A stretch of 64,000 nt of DNA from Persicaria tinctoria (GCA_037127255.1 JBANSL010000009.1:25818475-25882474), one strand, 5' to 3'; shown: positions 37,314 to 50,700, counted from the stretch's first letter. The notes: generated from the letters alone by a model not told the origin. Translations and numbers: made by a program.

Positions 37314-37566
37314 TAACAAGAATTGGAAATCACTTCCAATTCTAGATCGAGAATACGATCAAAAATAGACACCAATGAATGAACAGGATGTCGGCTTACC
37401 TCGCCATCAATGGAGGAAGAGAGTTTGTGGGAGATTTTTTGATATTCATTGCACTGGAAAATGTCTACCAAAGTTCTATTTATACTACTCACTAACAAAA
37501 CTGAATTGCTAACCCAACCTACAGGTTAGCCTAACTACTTATGTACACAAGTACAAAACCCCAATA
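37314..37566 (-). repeat. Copia B 5' LTR
   Basis: This 253-bp LTR is followed by TSD ATACC at 37567-37571. Confidence 0.9.
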
Positions 37567-37571
37567 ATACC

Positions 37572-37715
37572 GTAAAGGCGGGGGGTGGCGCTGCCCCCTA
37601 ACCCCTGCCAACTAAGGTGCATCGCGCCCCAGCCCCCCGACTCATTGCCCGGTCCGTGAGACCACTGACGGGAGGCTCCGCCCCGGACCCCCTTGTGCGC
37701 CGCCGGTCAACAATG
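37572..37715 (+). repeat. Copia A 3' LTR, right part (end approximate)
   Basis: A GC-rich stretch (GGCGCTGCCCCC, AGGCTCCGCCCCGG) of the kind found in the U5 part of Tork-like copia LTRs. It follows directly on from ATACC. The end was placed where GC-richness stops. Confidence 0.55.
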
Positions 37716-38798
37716 ATTCAAGGTATATTAGCAGTGACTAATGCCGACTGTTTCCGTGCTTGTGGAGGCGGCACTAGAGTGACAATCACAATGGCAATTA
37801 GAACTGAAGGATCTGTAACAACTTCAGGATCTGGAACAGAAACCCGAAAAGTGGCAAAAAGATACAGTACATAGTTTATGTGCGTTTTACAATTTCCTGA
37901 TCTCATGAGCTTATATGGAACAGGCACAAAAAAGCTACAACTTAAGGCAGGGTATTCACAATCTCCCAATTGCATAACTGATCCATAGTCTCTGAATTCA
38001 ACATTTTTGCTCAAAGAAGCTGAATAGGCAACGACCTAGGAGAAAAAGGTGACAAAATAGCAACAAAAAAAAGGCATCGGAAAAATGAAACCATCCTACT
38101 AGGAGTCACACCAATCTAGCAACTATCAAGAACATCAAGAGACTACGCCAGTAAAATTCAACCAGGTACAGAAATTAAATGAGAGCGTCTCCTCCATAGC
38201 AGTTTCTAAAATGTGCAAACTATCCAAACAAATATGCTTTCATACATCCAAAAACATGCGTTTAACAATAGAAATGCCACATGTTAGATACACCAGGAAG
38301 ACAACTTATGGCTGCTCCTTTTATACCAGTTGTTGATCCTAGAATCATAAAAGGATAGAAAAAAATAAGAAACACCGAGAAAGGTTAACATGCTACAAAA
38401 TAAGGGACAGCCAAGCAGTGTAGGAAGCTAGATGGGCACACGACCTATGCCTTTCCTTTTCCGCTCTCTTCCTTTTTCTTAGGTAAGTTTGGGGGAAGGG
38501 AGCCAGAATATGATTTCATGATTCTATACAAGGCCTAATTCCATAAGAGGAGACTAATTATTTGCTGACATCCCAAGGGTCCGAGAACAAGAGGACTGGC
38601 ATTGCATTTTATCAGTACTAAGGTGGAGGGTTTAGCTTCTCATGATGTACACTCAGCAGGTTCCAAAATGGGATCTCTACAAGTTCTCCAATGACACACC
38701 CAATAAAACACAACTCCATTTAGACAAAAGCACGAAAGAGCTACCGGTCTATACCTATACATTTACATTGGAAACTTCTGTAGTGCAGCTGATCTTGA
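37716..38798 (-). other. 3' UTR and downstream flank of the DUF3755 gene
   Basis: On the - strand this follows the stop of the DUF3755 gene. It should hold the 3' UTR and its poly(A) site; I cannot fix the latter. A 98-codon frame at 37718-38014 shows no recognisable protein. Confidence 0.5.
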
Positions 38799-41700
38799 TC
38801 ACACGTTAACCCCTGGAAGTGCTCCATCGTATCTTAAATCTTGCTTAGGTGGGACTCCACTTGACATGTTGACCAGCATCATCTGTGCAGGTACCAGTAA
38901 AAAAAGATTGTTAGTAATTGTGCAGACATGCATCAAATACAACTTTTTAAATGAGATGCGAGTCAATAACATAAATAAATACAAATTTAAATATCTGAAG
39001 CAGCTGATGATGAGTTAACAGCAAGTTAAGATTACCAGCAAGTTAAGATTACCAGCAAGTTAAGACTACCGTCTGTTGAATTCTTGATTGAATAGAACTA
39101 AAAAAAGGTCAGATTCAGAGACATGCAAGTTCAAGTTGTGGGGAATAAAATATGAAAAGAGACTTCAAAATAGGTAAAAAGTCGATATTTTTCCAACATG
39201 TTAGTAATAGTTTGTATGCATAAAGTTAAGATTCTTGGATTTCATAAAACCAAGCTTAAAAGTCTAGGTGTAATCCAATTATTCTAAGCTGGTGAACTGT
39301 GAAAATACTCTCATGTTATACACTACTCCCTCCGTCTCGAAATTTAGATCCTTTTAGGACTTTATTCTTGTATCAAAATAGATGTCATTTTAGGTTTTCT
39401 AGGTAGGGGATAGTAATGATTTGTATTGATTTATGTGTTGACTTTTTTTAAGATTTTGACTGGTTAACAAATGTAGTAGGTATTAAAAAACAATAAAATT
39501 TATGGAAAAAAGTTAGTGGAATGATGTTGTTGATTGAGTGATGAGTCTTTTAGTAAAACTTGTGCAAAATCCTAAAACAACTTAAATTTTGAGATGGAGG
39601 AAGTAATACAAACTCATCTTTTTACACATCTTGTTTTCTTGTGTGTGCCCATTAGTAGTTACAAGATTCTCTTCATCAAGCTTCAATGTTATATTAATGA
39701 GTTGTTTTAAATAATAATAATAATAATAAGGATTTAAGTGCTCGTATTAACTACTCACAATATATTGCTATATTGATGACTCCTATATGACATGACCGAT
39801 CAATAGCAATACAGCTTACAGTATTTTAACCTGTAATATTCAACACATTACAGTATTTTAACCTGTAATATTGAGTTGAATTAGACCTGTCAAACGGGTC
39901 ATTCGGGTTCGGGTCACTTTGGATCTCGGGTAAAACGGGTCCCGGGTATTTCCGGGTTGACTAGAACCGGGTTTGACCGGGTTTCGGGTCATTTCGGGTC
40001 GATTTCGGGTTTGTCAATTTTTTCCATTTTAAATTTAAAAAATCATGATTTGACAATTTTGCAATAAATTTTAATTATATATATAAAAAAAATTAATTAT
40101 ATTTAATTAAAAATCAACCGGGTCACCGGGTCAATCGGGTAAAATCGGGTCAAAATTACCGGGTCAATCGGGTCACCGGGTCGAAACCCAAATGACCCGG
40201 AAAATTTCCGGTTTTTTCGGGTTCGGGTCGAAAAAAATTTCCGGGTCAAAATTTCCGGGTTCGGGTCGAAAATTTTCCGGGCGGTCGGGTCGGCCGGGTC
40301 GGGTTGTGTTTTGACAGGTCTAAGTTGAATTCATTCAAATCTTTTTTTACTTTTTTAGTTTATACCGTGACTTTTCTGTCTATCAATAACGCCTTCTTTC
40401 TCTGAAGTCTACAACAAACACGGTTAATGATTCAGTTTTAAGCAAATTAGAGGGGGATAGCGCTAGGCAACGAGAAAGGGAAAGAAGGGACTAGCCATGT
40501 GGTACGTAGTGGGTTTAGTACGCTCCCGCTGACATCCGCCACAGGGTAAACCACCGTCTAGCAAGAAAGAGAAATTGCGGCGAAAGAAGAGAGATTTGGC
40601 GAACGAATACAAAGGTCAAAGGCCGCAAGAGGGCAATCAGTAGTAAGATAGGGATCGACTTATTTATTCTGACCGGAATCCAGAATGCCTTGTACAACCA
40701 AGCAAAGATCTAGTGAGGGGGTTATAAGGTTTATCCACTTCCTTACTTCCGCATCGGTCAAGATTATGAAACAAAGAAAAAGATGTGTTATCGACGAATA
40801 GATTATTGCAGCTGGGACTGCCCCTAAGGCAACTGAGTATAATAGATCGATATGAACATCATGAGCTGTCCCATCGAAATAGCCCAGAAAATGACAGTCA
40901 TCAAAAGGCCCTATCATTTCTTTTTGAATCTTGAATATCCGAGGCTTAGGAAAAACTTGAGTTGTTGGGGAAAGGTAGCAAAGCAAAAAACTATAGGATG
41001 TTCAGACAGACTTTTTGGGTGCTAAGATCCAAAGTTGAGAGGGAAACTTACTCTTGGCTAAAAATCTTTTTTTCACTTTCCCCGGAGGGGAAGAGACCCC
41101 AGTCAGCGGCTCGCCAATCATTGACGGTTCGAGAGGGTTCTAAAGAGCCCCTCTCCCCTATTTTACTTTTTCTTCCGATTTGGGCGACTTCACAGAGTTA
41201 CTCCCACTTTTGAGGCTCCCCAACAATTTGAGAACCTCTCCATATCCGTGCCTAATCAAATAATGATACATGTGCAACTAAATAAATCTTTTTAAAAAAA
41301 TTGCCTCCTTTTTCATATTTTATTATAATGATTTCTATCAACTATGAATAGCACATATAATATATCATATTCGATTGATAATTTTGAATTCTCGAATTTA
41401 TTAATCATTTAGTTATAAGATTTAAAATTATTAGAATTAATTATCAAATATAATTATAATTATAAAATTAAATTAATAAAAAAAATATTTCTAAAACAAT
41501 CCAATTATTTTAATATCGGTTTGTCTATTGTGTGCCCTAAGGGCATAGGACAAGGATACTTTATTGGGAAAGAAAATCCTAAAAGGAAATGGGTAAACCC
41601 CGTAATCAAATTTAAAAATGGCTAAACCGGGTGTATCTAGAGGAAATATTTCTCAATCAGGCTTCTTATCCTATGCCCCAAAGAAAAACCGTTTTAATAT

Positions 41701-44700
41701 TTGAAATTATAGGGAAAATATGGTGGGTATGCAAAAAGTAAGTGAGATGGATTATTGGTGAGCCCAACCATGGTGAGAAGTGAGAAATGAATTTGGGAGG
41801 GTTGATCATGGGTGGTTTTTGAATTTTTTTATATTTCAAGAGGATTTGTGAAAAATTACATAAATCAAGGATTTGTAATGCCTTAAGGGCTATCTTGGTC
41901 TATAAAAGGACCTTGTGTAGATTGGAGGATGGGTATTGAATGACATAATATTTTCCCTCCCAAACTCTATCTCTATCTTCCACACTCTCATCCCAGATTC
42001 TAACTCTCCTTCTCACCTCATTCTAATTCCGGTTATTGTTACATTGCAAGAGGGATTCTGTTATTTGGACATAACAAATATTGGTATCAGAGCACCTTTC
42101 CAGGCCGACGCGCGGACGTTACAGCAGCTGCAGATCGGAGATCATGGCGGAGGGGACGAGATCCAAGGTGACCGATGCACAATTCCAGGACGATACAAGA
42201 TCGTTCATGGCGTCAACAGCTAAGTCGTTAGCTGATCTGCAGAAGATCCAAGAAGAACAGGCACGGATGTTTGAAGAATTCAGGAAGATCAGTGATCAAA
42301 AGATGGAGCAATTGGCCGATTTTTTGTGAGGAATCCTCCAAATACCGGAGGGAGGAGGCAGGACGAAGGTAACAAATCGGATTCGCAGCAACAACGGGGG
42401 GAAAGAGACTCCCTGAGAGGGTCAGGACCAGTGAATCGGGAAATTCCGGGCTCAAGGTGGCATCCGAATTTCAATGGCGGTCAGGCGAGTTCGAGCATGG
42501 GACAGTCGAATTCAGGCCAGCATCAGTTCAACCAGCATCAGGGCTCCAATGACAATCGATTCCAGCGCTTACCTAAATTGGATTTTCCGAGTTTCGATGG
42601 CAGGAAACCAAGAAATTGGATACGGAAATGTGAGAAATATTTCGGGATTTTTGCGGTTCAAGAATCACAACGAGTTGAGATTGCAGCGATGTATTTGACG
42701 GATAAAGCCGATACTTGGCTACAAGGGTACCTGATGCAGAATCCAATGGTATCTTGGCAGGAATTTTGCGACGACCTTTGCCTGAGATTTGGGGATCGAA
42801 GAGAGGCAGAGATAGTGGGTGAATTCAACAAGCTAGAGCAGTCAGAGGATCTAGAGGAATACAATGAGAAATTCGAGGATTTGCGCGCGGGTATGTTGTC
42901 CTTCAACCCACACTTGTCCGAATCTTACTTCGTCTCTAGCTATATTAGTGGATTGAAGCCAGAAATTCAGTCCCTCGTCAAATTGGGTAGACCGGCATCG
43001 ATGGCCGAAGTTCTTGAGCAAGCAAGGCTACATCATAAGGCAGTGCAAGCATTGCTGAGAATGTCTAAACCACCTTGGCGGCCACAAGCAACGGGATCTG
43101 CAACTGTGGGGTTCAGAAATTCTTGGTCGAAGGACAATGGGAACAGGTCTCAGTTGTTAGATAGAGCAGATTCAAGAGGGGATTCAAAGCAGGCGTCTAC
43201 AGGCTTCAAAGGATCCTCCATGGCAAATTCTGAGATGAGCACAGGTCGTTCAAATGATATCAAGAAGGGCTTGTGTTATAAATGTGGAGATAAATTTTTC
43301 CATGGACACAAGTGTAAAACTCAGTCATTATTCAGCTTAGTTGCCCAAGAAGTCCAGGAGCAAGATCAAACAGATGGGGATCAAGAGCTGCACCTAGCTG
43401 AGGAACAAGAAGATACTAAAGTATACGTTCATGCTCTCACTGGAGGGGAATCTGGAAGCACAATTCGAGTGAAAGGGTCCGTGAAAGGGAAACTGATCAC
43501 GATACTGATAGACAGTGGTGCAACACACAGTTTCTTGGACTCCAGATTGGCAAAAGAGGCTGAGTTTGAAATCAGTAAAGCAAATGTGATGCAGGTCAAC
43601 ACAATCAGTGGAATTATGTTCAGTAGCAAGGTCTGCAAGAAGTTTGTATGGGAAATGCAAGGGTGTGAGTATGAGCATGACATTAGATTACTGAAAATGG
43701 AGGGGTGTGACATGATATTGGGTACAGACCGGCTTGTTGGCTTTAACCCAGTCCTATTTGACTTTGTGGATGTGCAAATTTCTTTTCAGAAAATGGGCAA
43801 ACAGATCACTATCAAAGGGTTTAAAGATGAGAATACTGAGGTGCAAGCTGAGGTAAAAATGTTGACTGGTTTCCAGTTGCATAAGTTGTGCAGTGTGCAA
43901 GGAAATGTGGAGCTTTTTCAGGTTGCCCAAGTATGTAGTGTAAGGGTGACAGAGACAGTGCTTCCACTGGAAATCAGCAGGGTGATCATGGAATTTGAGG
44001 ATATATTTCAGGAACCCAAACAACTCCCTCCTATCAGGAACCATGAGCACTCAATCACTAAGAGAGGGTGCAGATCCAGTGGCATCCAGGCCTTATAGGT
44101 ACCCATATTTCCAAAAGACTGAAATAGAAAAACAAGTCTCAGAAATGCTATGCAATGGTATTATAAGGCCTAGTCACGGTCCCTTTGCATCACCAACATT
44201 GTTGGTTAAGAAGAAAGATGGATCTTGGAGATTTTGTGTGTATTATAGGCGTTTGAATGAGTTAACCATCAAGGATAAACTTCCCATCCCACACATTGAG
44301 GATCTTTTAGATGAGTTAGCTGGGGCCTGTATTTTCTCCAAATTAGATTTGAGGGCAGGGTACCATCAAGTGAGGATGGTAGAAGAGGACATTGCTAAGA
44401 CAGCATTTAGGACTCATCATGGTCACTATGAGTTCAGAGTAATGCCATTTGGGTTGACAAATGCTCCAGCCACATTTCAAAGCCTGATGAATGATGTTTT
44501 TGGAAAATTTCTGAGACAGTTTGTTTTGGTGTTTTTTGATGATATTTTGGTTTATAGCAAGTCTGTGGAACAACATGTGATGCATCTGAGAGAAGTGTTG
44601 TCCACAATGAGAAACCACAAGCTTTTTGCTAAGAGGTCTAAGTGTGAATTTGCCCAAAAAGAAGTGGAGTATTTGGGTCACATAATATCTGGATTGGGAG

Positions 44701-47700
44701 TATCAACTGACCCCAAGAAAATTGATTCTATGCTTAAGTGGCCTGTACCTAAGAACTTGAAAGCATTAAGAGGATTCTTGGGTCTCACAGGTTATTATAG
44801 AAGGTTTATCAAGGGTTATGGATGCATCACTAAACCTTTGACTGATCTCTTGAAGAAAGATAGCTTTGTTTGGTCACAAAGTGCTGAGATGGCCTTTACT
44901 GAATTGAAGAAAATACTCACTACACCTCCTGTCCTAGCTATGCCTAATTTCAGTATACCATTCACTATAGAAACTGATGCTTGTGAATCCGGTATTGGGA
45001 CTGTACTAATGCAAAATGGGAAACCTATTGCCTACAGCAGTCAGGCTCTACAGGGAAGGCATTTGCTCCTTGCTGTGTATGAGAAAGAACTTCTGGCCAT
45101 CCTATTAGCTATTGACAAATGGAGACACTACTTGGAAGGGAGAAAATTTGTCATTAAGGCTGACCATCAGCCTCTGAAGCACCTCTTGGACCAAAGGTTG
45201 TCCACACAGATACAGAAGAAGGCAGTAAGAAAGCTTCTGGGTCTACACTATGACATTGCCTATAAAAAAAGGTGTAGAGAATAAAGCAGCTGATGCTTTG
45301 TCCAGGGTGTATGAAGACCAGACTGGGGTGTGTGCTGCAATGACAGTGTTCCAACCTACTTGGCTCAAGGAGATTTTTGAAAGCTACAAGGGGGATCAGG
45401 TGGTCCAACAGCTCTTGCTTACTGCCATTTCAGAGTCACAAGGGCACTTCACAGTTTCTGAGGGCCTTCTGAGATACAAAGGAAGATTACTAGTGGGAAG
45501 AGGTTCAGGTTTAAGGGCTAAGCTACTCAATGCTTTCCATGTAGATGCCATGGGAGGCCATTCTGGAATTCAAGCTACCTACCAGAGACTAAAGAGCTTA
45601 GTTTACTGGCAAGGTATGAAGACAGATACAGGTGATTTTGTCAACACTTGTGAAATTTGCCAACGTTGCAAAACGGAGAATGTAGCTTCCCCAGGGCTGT
45701 TGCAACCACTACCAATTCCAGAGAAACCTTGGAGCCACATCAGCTTGGATTTCATAGAAGGGCTTCCTAGATCAAAGGGTAAAGACACTATTCTAGTAGT
45801 GGTAGACAGACTTACTAAATACTCCCACTTCATTGCATTATCTCACCCATTTACTGCTACCAAAGTTACATCCTTATTCATGGAAAATATCTTCAAGCTC
45901 CATGGTTTACCCACCAGCATTGTTTCGGATCGAGACAAAGTTTTCATTAGTCAGTTCTGGCAGCAACTCTTTAAAACTCTCCACACAAGGTTGGATATAT
46001 GAGCTCGGCTTATCACCCTCAATAGGACGGGCAGACTAAGAGAGTGAATCGTTGTTTGGAGTCTTATTTGAGATGCGTGACATTTGACAACCTGAAGAAA
46101 TGGGTAGAATGGTTGTTTTTAGCTGAATGGTGGACACTCGTGTCCAATACCTTGCAAATGGAGATCCAAGTCACCGAGTGGCTAGTCAAATGGAAGAATT
46201 TGCCGGATGTAGAGCCTACCTGGGAAGTAGCGCACATCCTCACCCAGTTTCCCCGCTTTCAGTTGAGCCATGACAATGACTTGTAAAATGTTGATCACAC
46301 AAGCCTTGAGACAAGGCTCTCCATGAATGGAGCATTGTAATGCCTTGAATGTTGATCACACAAGCCTTGAGACAAGGCTCTCCATGAATGGAGCATTGTA
46401 ATGCCTTAAGGGCTATCATGGTCTATAAAAGGACCTTGTGTAGATTGGAGGATGGGTATTGAATGACATAATATTTTCCCTCCCAAACTCTATCTCTATC
46501 TTCCACACTCTCATCCCAGATTCTAACTCTCCTTCTCACCTCATTCTAATTCCGGTTACTGTTACATTGCAAGAGGGATTCTGTTATTTGGACATAACAT
46601 ACTACTATTAATTACTTAATTACGCTAAATTAGTGAATACTGATGCGTCTCAAAATTTAAGTTGTTTTAGACTAATTTAGTTGTATCAAAATAAATATCG
46701 TTTTTATCTTCAAAAATACATGTTGTTTTAGAATTTTAGAATATTATCATGTCATATTTCAATTTCTAATGTATAATTTACTTTTCCAATAAAAAAAAAA
46801 AAGTATTCTCACCCTTTATGCAATATGACTTGTTTTCTGAAACAAACAAATAATACACATTATCAGCATTAGAGCACACAATTTCAGAAACATACATGAG
46901 TTGAATGAGGCAGAACAACATCTGCAAGTTCCTGATTGATCGATACAGGAAATTCTTGCATCTGATTCATTCTTCCTGGCATCGACTTCAAGCTGCCAAA
47001 ATTTTAGCGAACATGATCAAGTTAACTGTTGTCCAAACAAGAAATCAGTTGCACAGAGAGTCAATTAGCAACTGAATCACTAAAAAGGCTACATTCCAAG
47101 AAACATTTACATACATGGAACAGAGATTATTGATGTTCTCCCTTGTACGACACAAGAGAGCTACGTTATCCTCTATCTGTACATCAAATAATTAGATAGG
47201 ATTACATGGCTTGAAAACAAGGTATAGCATTATAAATATACAGAGATTGGGAAAACTTACCTTCAAAGATGAAAGGTTCTGGTTGATTTGGCCAAAAACA
47301 TGAATGTTTTGTTCCAAAAGCTGCCTAGCTGTTCTGTTTATCACTGCAAGGTAAAACAATGGGAAACCGAAAAAGAAATAAGAAAAAGACTAAAACCTCA
47401 GCATCGAAGTAAAGTGGTGGAATGCAACTTTCAAATTACATACTATGTGAGAAAAAACTATTGAGTAAACTAAGCAAGCTAAGGCTCTTCGCCAAAGATC
47501 GTGAAAAGACATGAATTACAAGTCCATTTGCCCCACTGAACCATTCTCAAATCAACTGGTCCTATACTAACTTATTTAAGGATCTCATGGGACTCAATAT
47601 TGGGAGCTGAATGATGCTAACTCACTGTCAACTTTTCTTTAACATGCTTCCACAGAAACAGTACACTCAAGAAATATAGAAATAGGAAGAATTAAAAAAA

Positions 47701-50700
47701 TGAAATATATATATGGTAAAGTCACTAATTTCAATTGCACCCTGAAACTCATAGTAGATGACATCATGCAATAAAGCAGGAAAAAAAGTTGAATTTAGGA
47801 AGTAACTAAATTCAGAAAGAATAAAAATAACAAATAGACTTACATCCCCACTTTATCCGCTCATTATGGTCCATTTGATGCATTGAAAAGGAATGTTTAG
47901 CCAAGTTAGGAGTTGGAGACAAGGATAGATTTGTCTTTGACGGTGGTTCCAACAATTTTTCCTAAAGAAGCATAAACTTTAGAAATAAGGCCCCTCTCAA
48001 TACTAAAGCATTCATCAAGATCTCATAAGCATTAACAAGGATCTCAATTATAGGTTCAAAAAATATGTGCTTGAATTGATTGCATATTGCTTAGATAATC
48101 TATCATATAGTTTTCCAACCAATCATTTATCAAGTACTCAAATAATAAAAAAACTAAACAAAAACAAATTATATGTCTGTATGTACGTTCTACAACAGTA
48201 ACATTTGCAGCAAACTTACAAATAGTAATATAAGGAGTCATTTACGAGATACAACTACCACATATAGCCATATAGGTATCGACAATCATGTGAACTTGTG
48301 AAGTGCAATAGATGAGAGCAATCCCCACTATCAAACATAAGCAATTAAGGGCTCTTACCATAAACGAAGTATAGATAGCAATTTGTCAGTTCTCACATAT
48401 TAAGTTAAAAGAAAATTATTGAGATTTTTGAACTCCAAAACCATTATGGCCATAAAATGAATTCTTACATGCATCATTTGACATCGAAGATACTTTTGTC
48501 AAGCAACAACAAAAAAGAATAAGACATGATTTCTGTGTGACGGCTATGCTCCCATTGCTCCCCTAACGAATAGTACAAATACATCCTAGTAAAACATTAT
48601 GAAAGTGAAACATTGCCAGATATTACTCCCTCCATCCACTTTTCCTTGACATTTATTATTTACACATGTATTTTAACTTTTAAGGATGTTAAAAAATAAA
48701 ACTATATAAAATATCAACTTTTTTATAATTTTTAAATAATTTTATAATTATAAGTAACAAATATAAAATTATATTTAAAAATTTATATTAAAAAATACTC
48801 CCTCTGTTCGGCAAAACTTGTCATTTTAGCTTATTTCACGAGTTTTAAGGCAATTAACAAATGTACTAATTTACCCTCAATTATTACCCTCCTTTTTTAA
48901 TTTATCGAAAACTACAACTAACAAACCATCAATCACATCAAGGGCGTTTTTGTAAAGTGAAGGGCAAAATACCTAAAATGACAAGTTTTTTTGAACAAAA
49001 CTAACACCCTAAAATGACAAGTTTTGCCAAACGGAGGGAGTATATAGTTTTTATCATCTTTTAAAAAATGTACCTAAATAGCAAAAGTCAATTGAAAGTA
49101 AACAGAGGGAGTATCAAAGTTAAGCAAGTATCAAGTTATTAGCAAAATTTAAAAGAAAAATCCACAAGCTATAATAGTTTATGAAAATAAAAGATAAAAC
49201 ATAGTCGGTAAAATATAGATGAACCAACATATGGACGGGGAATTTGACAGACATACCTTTCTGTAACCACCCTTCCTGCCCAGATGAGATTCCTCTGGTT
49301 TCCTACGCTTTCTCTGCAAAGTTGAACCCCAGTAAGTAAGCATGCATCTTAGATTATCTGATGTAACTGAAAATAAATCATACAACGGCTTTGCTTCCTG
49401 TTCACTACAACAGTCAGCATGCGCTTTTGGATTCAAATGTTGAGAAATGTTTTTTCTCGAAAGGTGATTCTTCACTATGCCCAAATTAAACATGAACCAG
49501 TTTCCCTAAAAGGTAGCCAAAAAGGAGTCATTGTGGATTCTAATGTCTTCAAAAGAAGGTTATAGTGAGATCAACATTTACCTATTACAAGCATACTCAG
49601 TATGAGGAAGAGATGTGGTTGAAAGAAGAATTTCCGAAAGACATTGCATTAAGTGGAATTCATCGTCGAGGATGAAAATAGGCACTACAAGTTGTAGACT
49701 ACTATTTTTTTAAGCCAACCAAACCAAAGACATGAGGCACCCTTTTCTTTAGAAAAAATCATATGATACACATTCTTATCCAAAAATTCCTTTCCAATAA
49801 CTTACCTAATCAGATAACAATACAAGGACATAATAATCCTATGTCTGCATCAAGGGAAATAAACCCAAGTATATACCATCGATTTTTATTTTTATTTTGC
49901 ACACAAGATTATTTTTATGAAGCATATAGCTTTGTTTACTTCATTATACAAAATATGAAGAATGTAAGTTATACAGTTTGTGTCTTACAATATTCTTATT
50001 CAACACTTCAGATTCATTTAGAAGTTTGCCTGACATTCATGATCATTAGAACATAACAATGACATTTAAAGAAATTGATTAATGTAACATGGTTGCTCGT
50101 TTCTTTCAATCCCTTGCCGGTTACTAAAAGATATTTTTCCCTTGAAAGAAACATCAATACAAAATAAAACTTAAATGCATTTAAATGGAAACAATTTGAG
50201 TGCATTATGTAGCTGAAAGTTCCGCTTTGCAAATGTTGTGCCCAATTGGACACAGAAAACGAGGTAATTGCAGATACTGATGTCCTTAACTAAATTTCTA
50301 AACAACAATTTGATGTCAGTTTAATGTAGTATTTATCTACAAACTCATAGACAACTGGGGAAAAGGCTAAAAGAATATGGAGCTAAAAAATAAAGCTATA
50401 AGTAAAGAACACAAAGCTCACCGTCATCCATCTACACCTCAAAGCAACATCTCGTACAGTTTTTTCCCTCAATGTAGCTGCAATTTTTATATAACTCAGT
50501 ATACTTGGTTCATCAGCATACCTGCAGTTCAACATGCATCAGCCAACAACCTTGATGCTTAACAATTGACTGGAAAAAGCAGAATTAAAAAAGAATAAAC
50601 CAAAAATAGGTAATCCTGTTATCCTTTTCGTTTTCCCTCTTTGAAGGTCATCACTTCCCTCTTTCCTTAAATCTATTCTCTGGTTTCTCCTTGAGTGTCA

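Larger units (their letters stand above)
32181..37566 (-). mobile_element. Copia B: Ty1/copia with TA..TA LTR ends
   Basis: LTRs at 32181-32469 (289 bp) and 37314-37566 (253 bp) share their ends: TATTGGGG at the start and CTTGTTA at the end in the sense direction. The TSD ATACC flanks the element (32176-32180 and 37567-37571). A primer site, gag, pol and an 18-G polypurine tract are in the expected order on the - strand. Coding sequence carries at least one stop and two frameshifts. The termini are TA/TA rather than TG/CA, a rare variant known mostly from plant Copia elements. Confidence 0.92.
1..37715 (+). mobile_element. Copia A: deepest Ty1/copia element, broken by later insertions
   Basis: Three separate blocks belong to one copia family in the same orientation: integrase at 1-590, more integrase at 12761-12850, and RNase H at 29883-30559. 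A 3' untranslated stretch and a 3' LTR follow, starting at 31393. The left end lies outside the window. The integrase blocks join in frame once element D is removed. The reverse transcriptase between integrase and RNase H is missing, replaced by LTR-X and G1. The 3' LTR is split by copia B at 32181-37566. The right end near 37715 is an estimate, because the matching 5' LTR is not visible. Motif style suggests the Tork/TNT group. Confidence 0.75.
41874..46599 (+). mobile_element. G2: short-LTR Ty3/gypsy (chromovirus) inside intron 7
   Basis: Two 203-bp LTRs with TG..CA ends (41874-42076 and 46397-46599) differ at about two positions by eye. The primer site TGGTATCAGAGC is at 42082-42093, followed by gag, protease, reverse transcriptase, RNase H, integrase and a chromodomain remnant. 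It lies antisense to the DUF3755 gene. No 5-bp TSD is visible (GGATT left, TACTA right), and 46291-46408 holds a 61-bp-period duplication that includes the LTR start. Coding sequence has frameshifts, a stop, an integrase Glu-to-Lys change and a deletion. Confidence 0.92.

Noticed and set aside
37718..38014. 98-codon - strand frame downstream of the DUF3755 gene
   Set aside because: No recognisable motif, AT-rich, and it lies where the 3' UTR or flank is expected.
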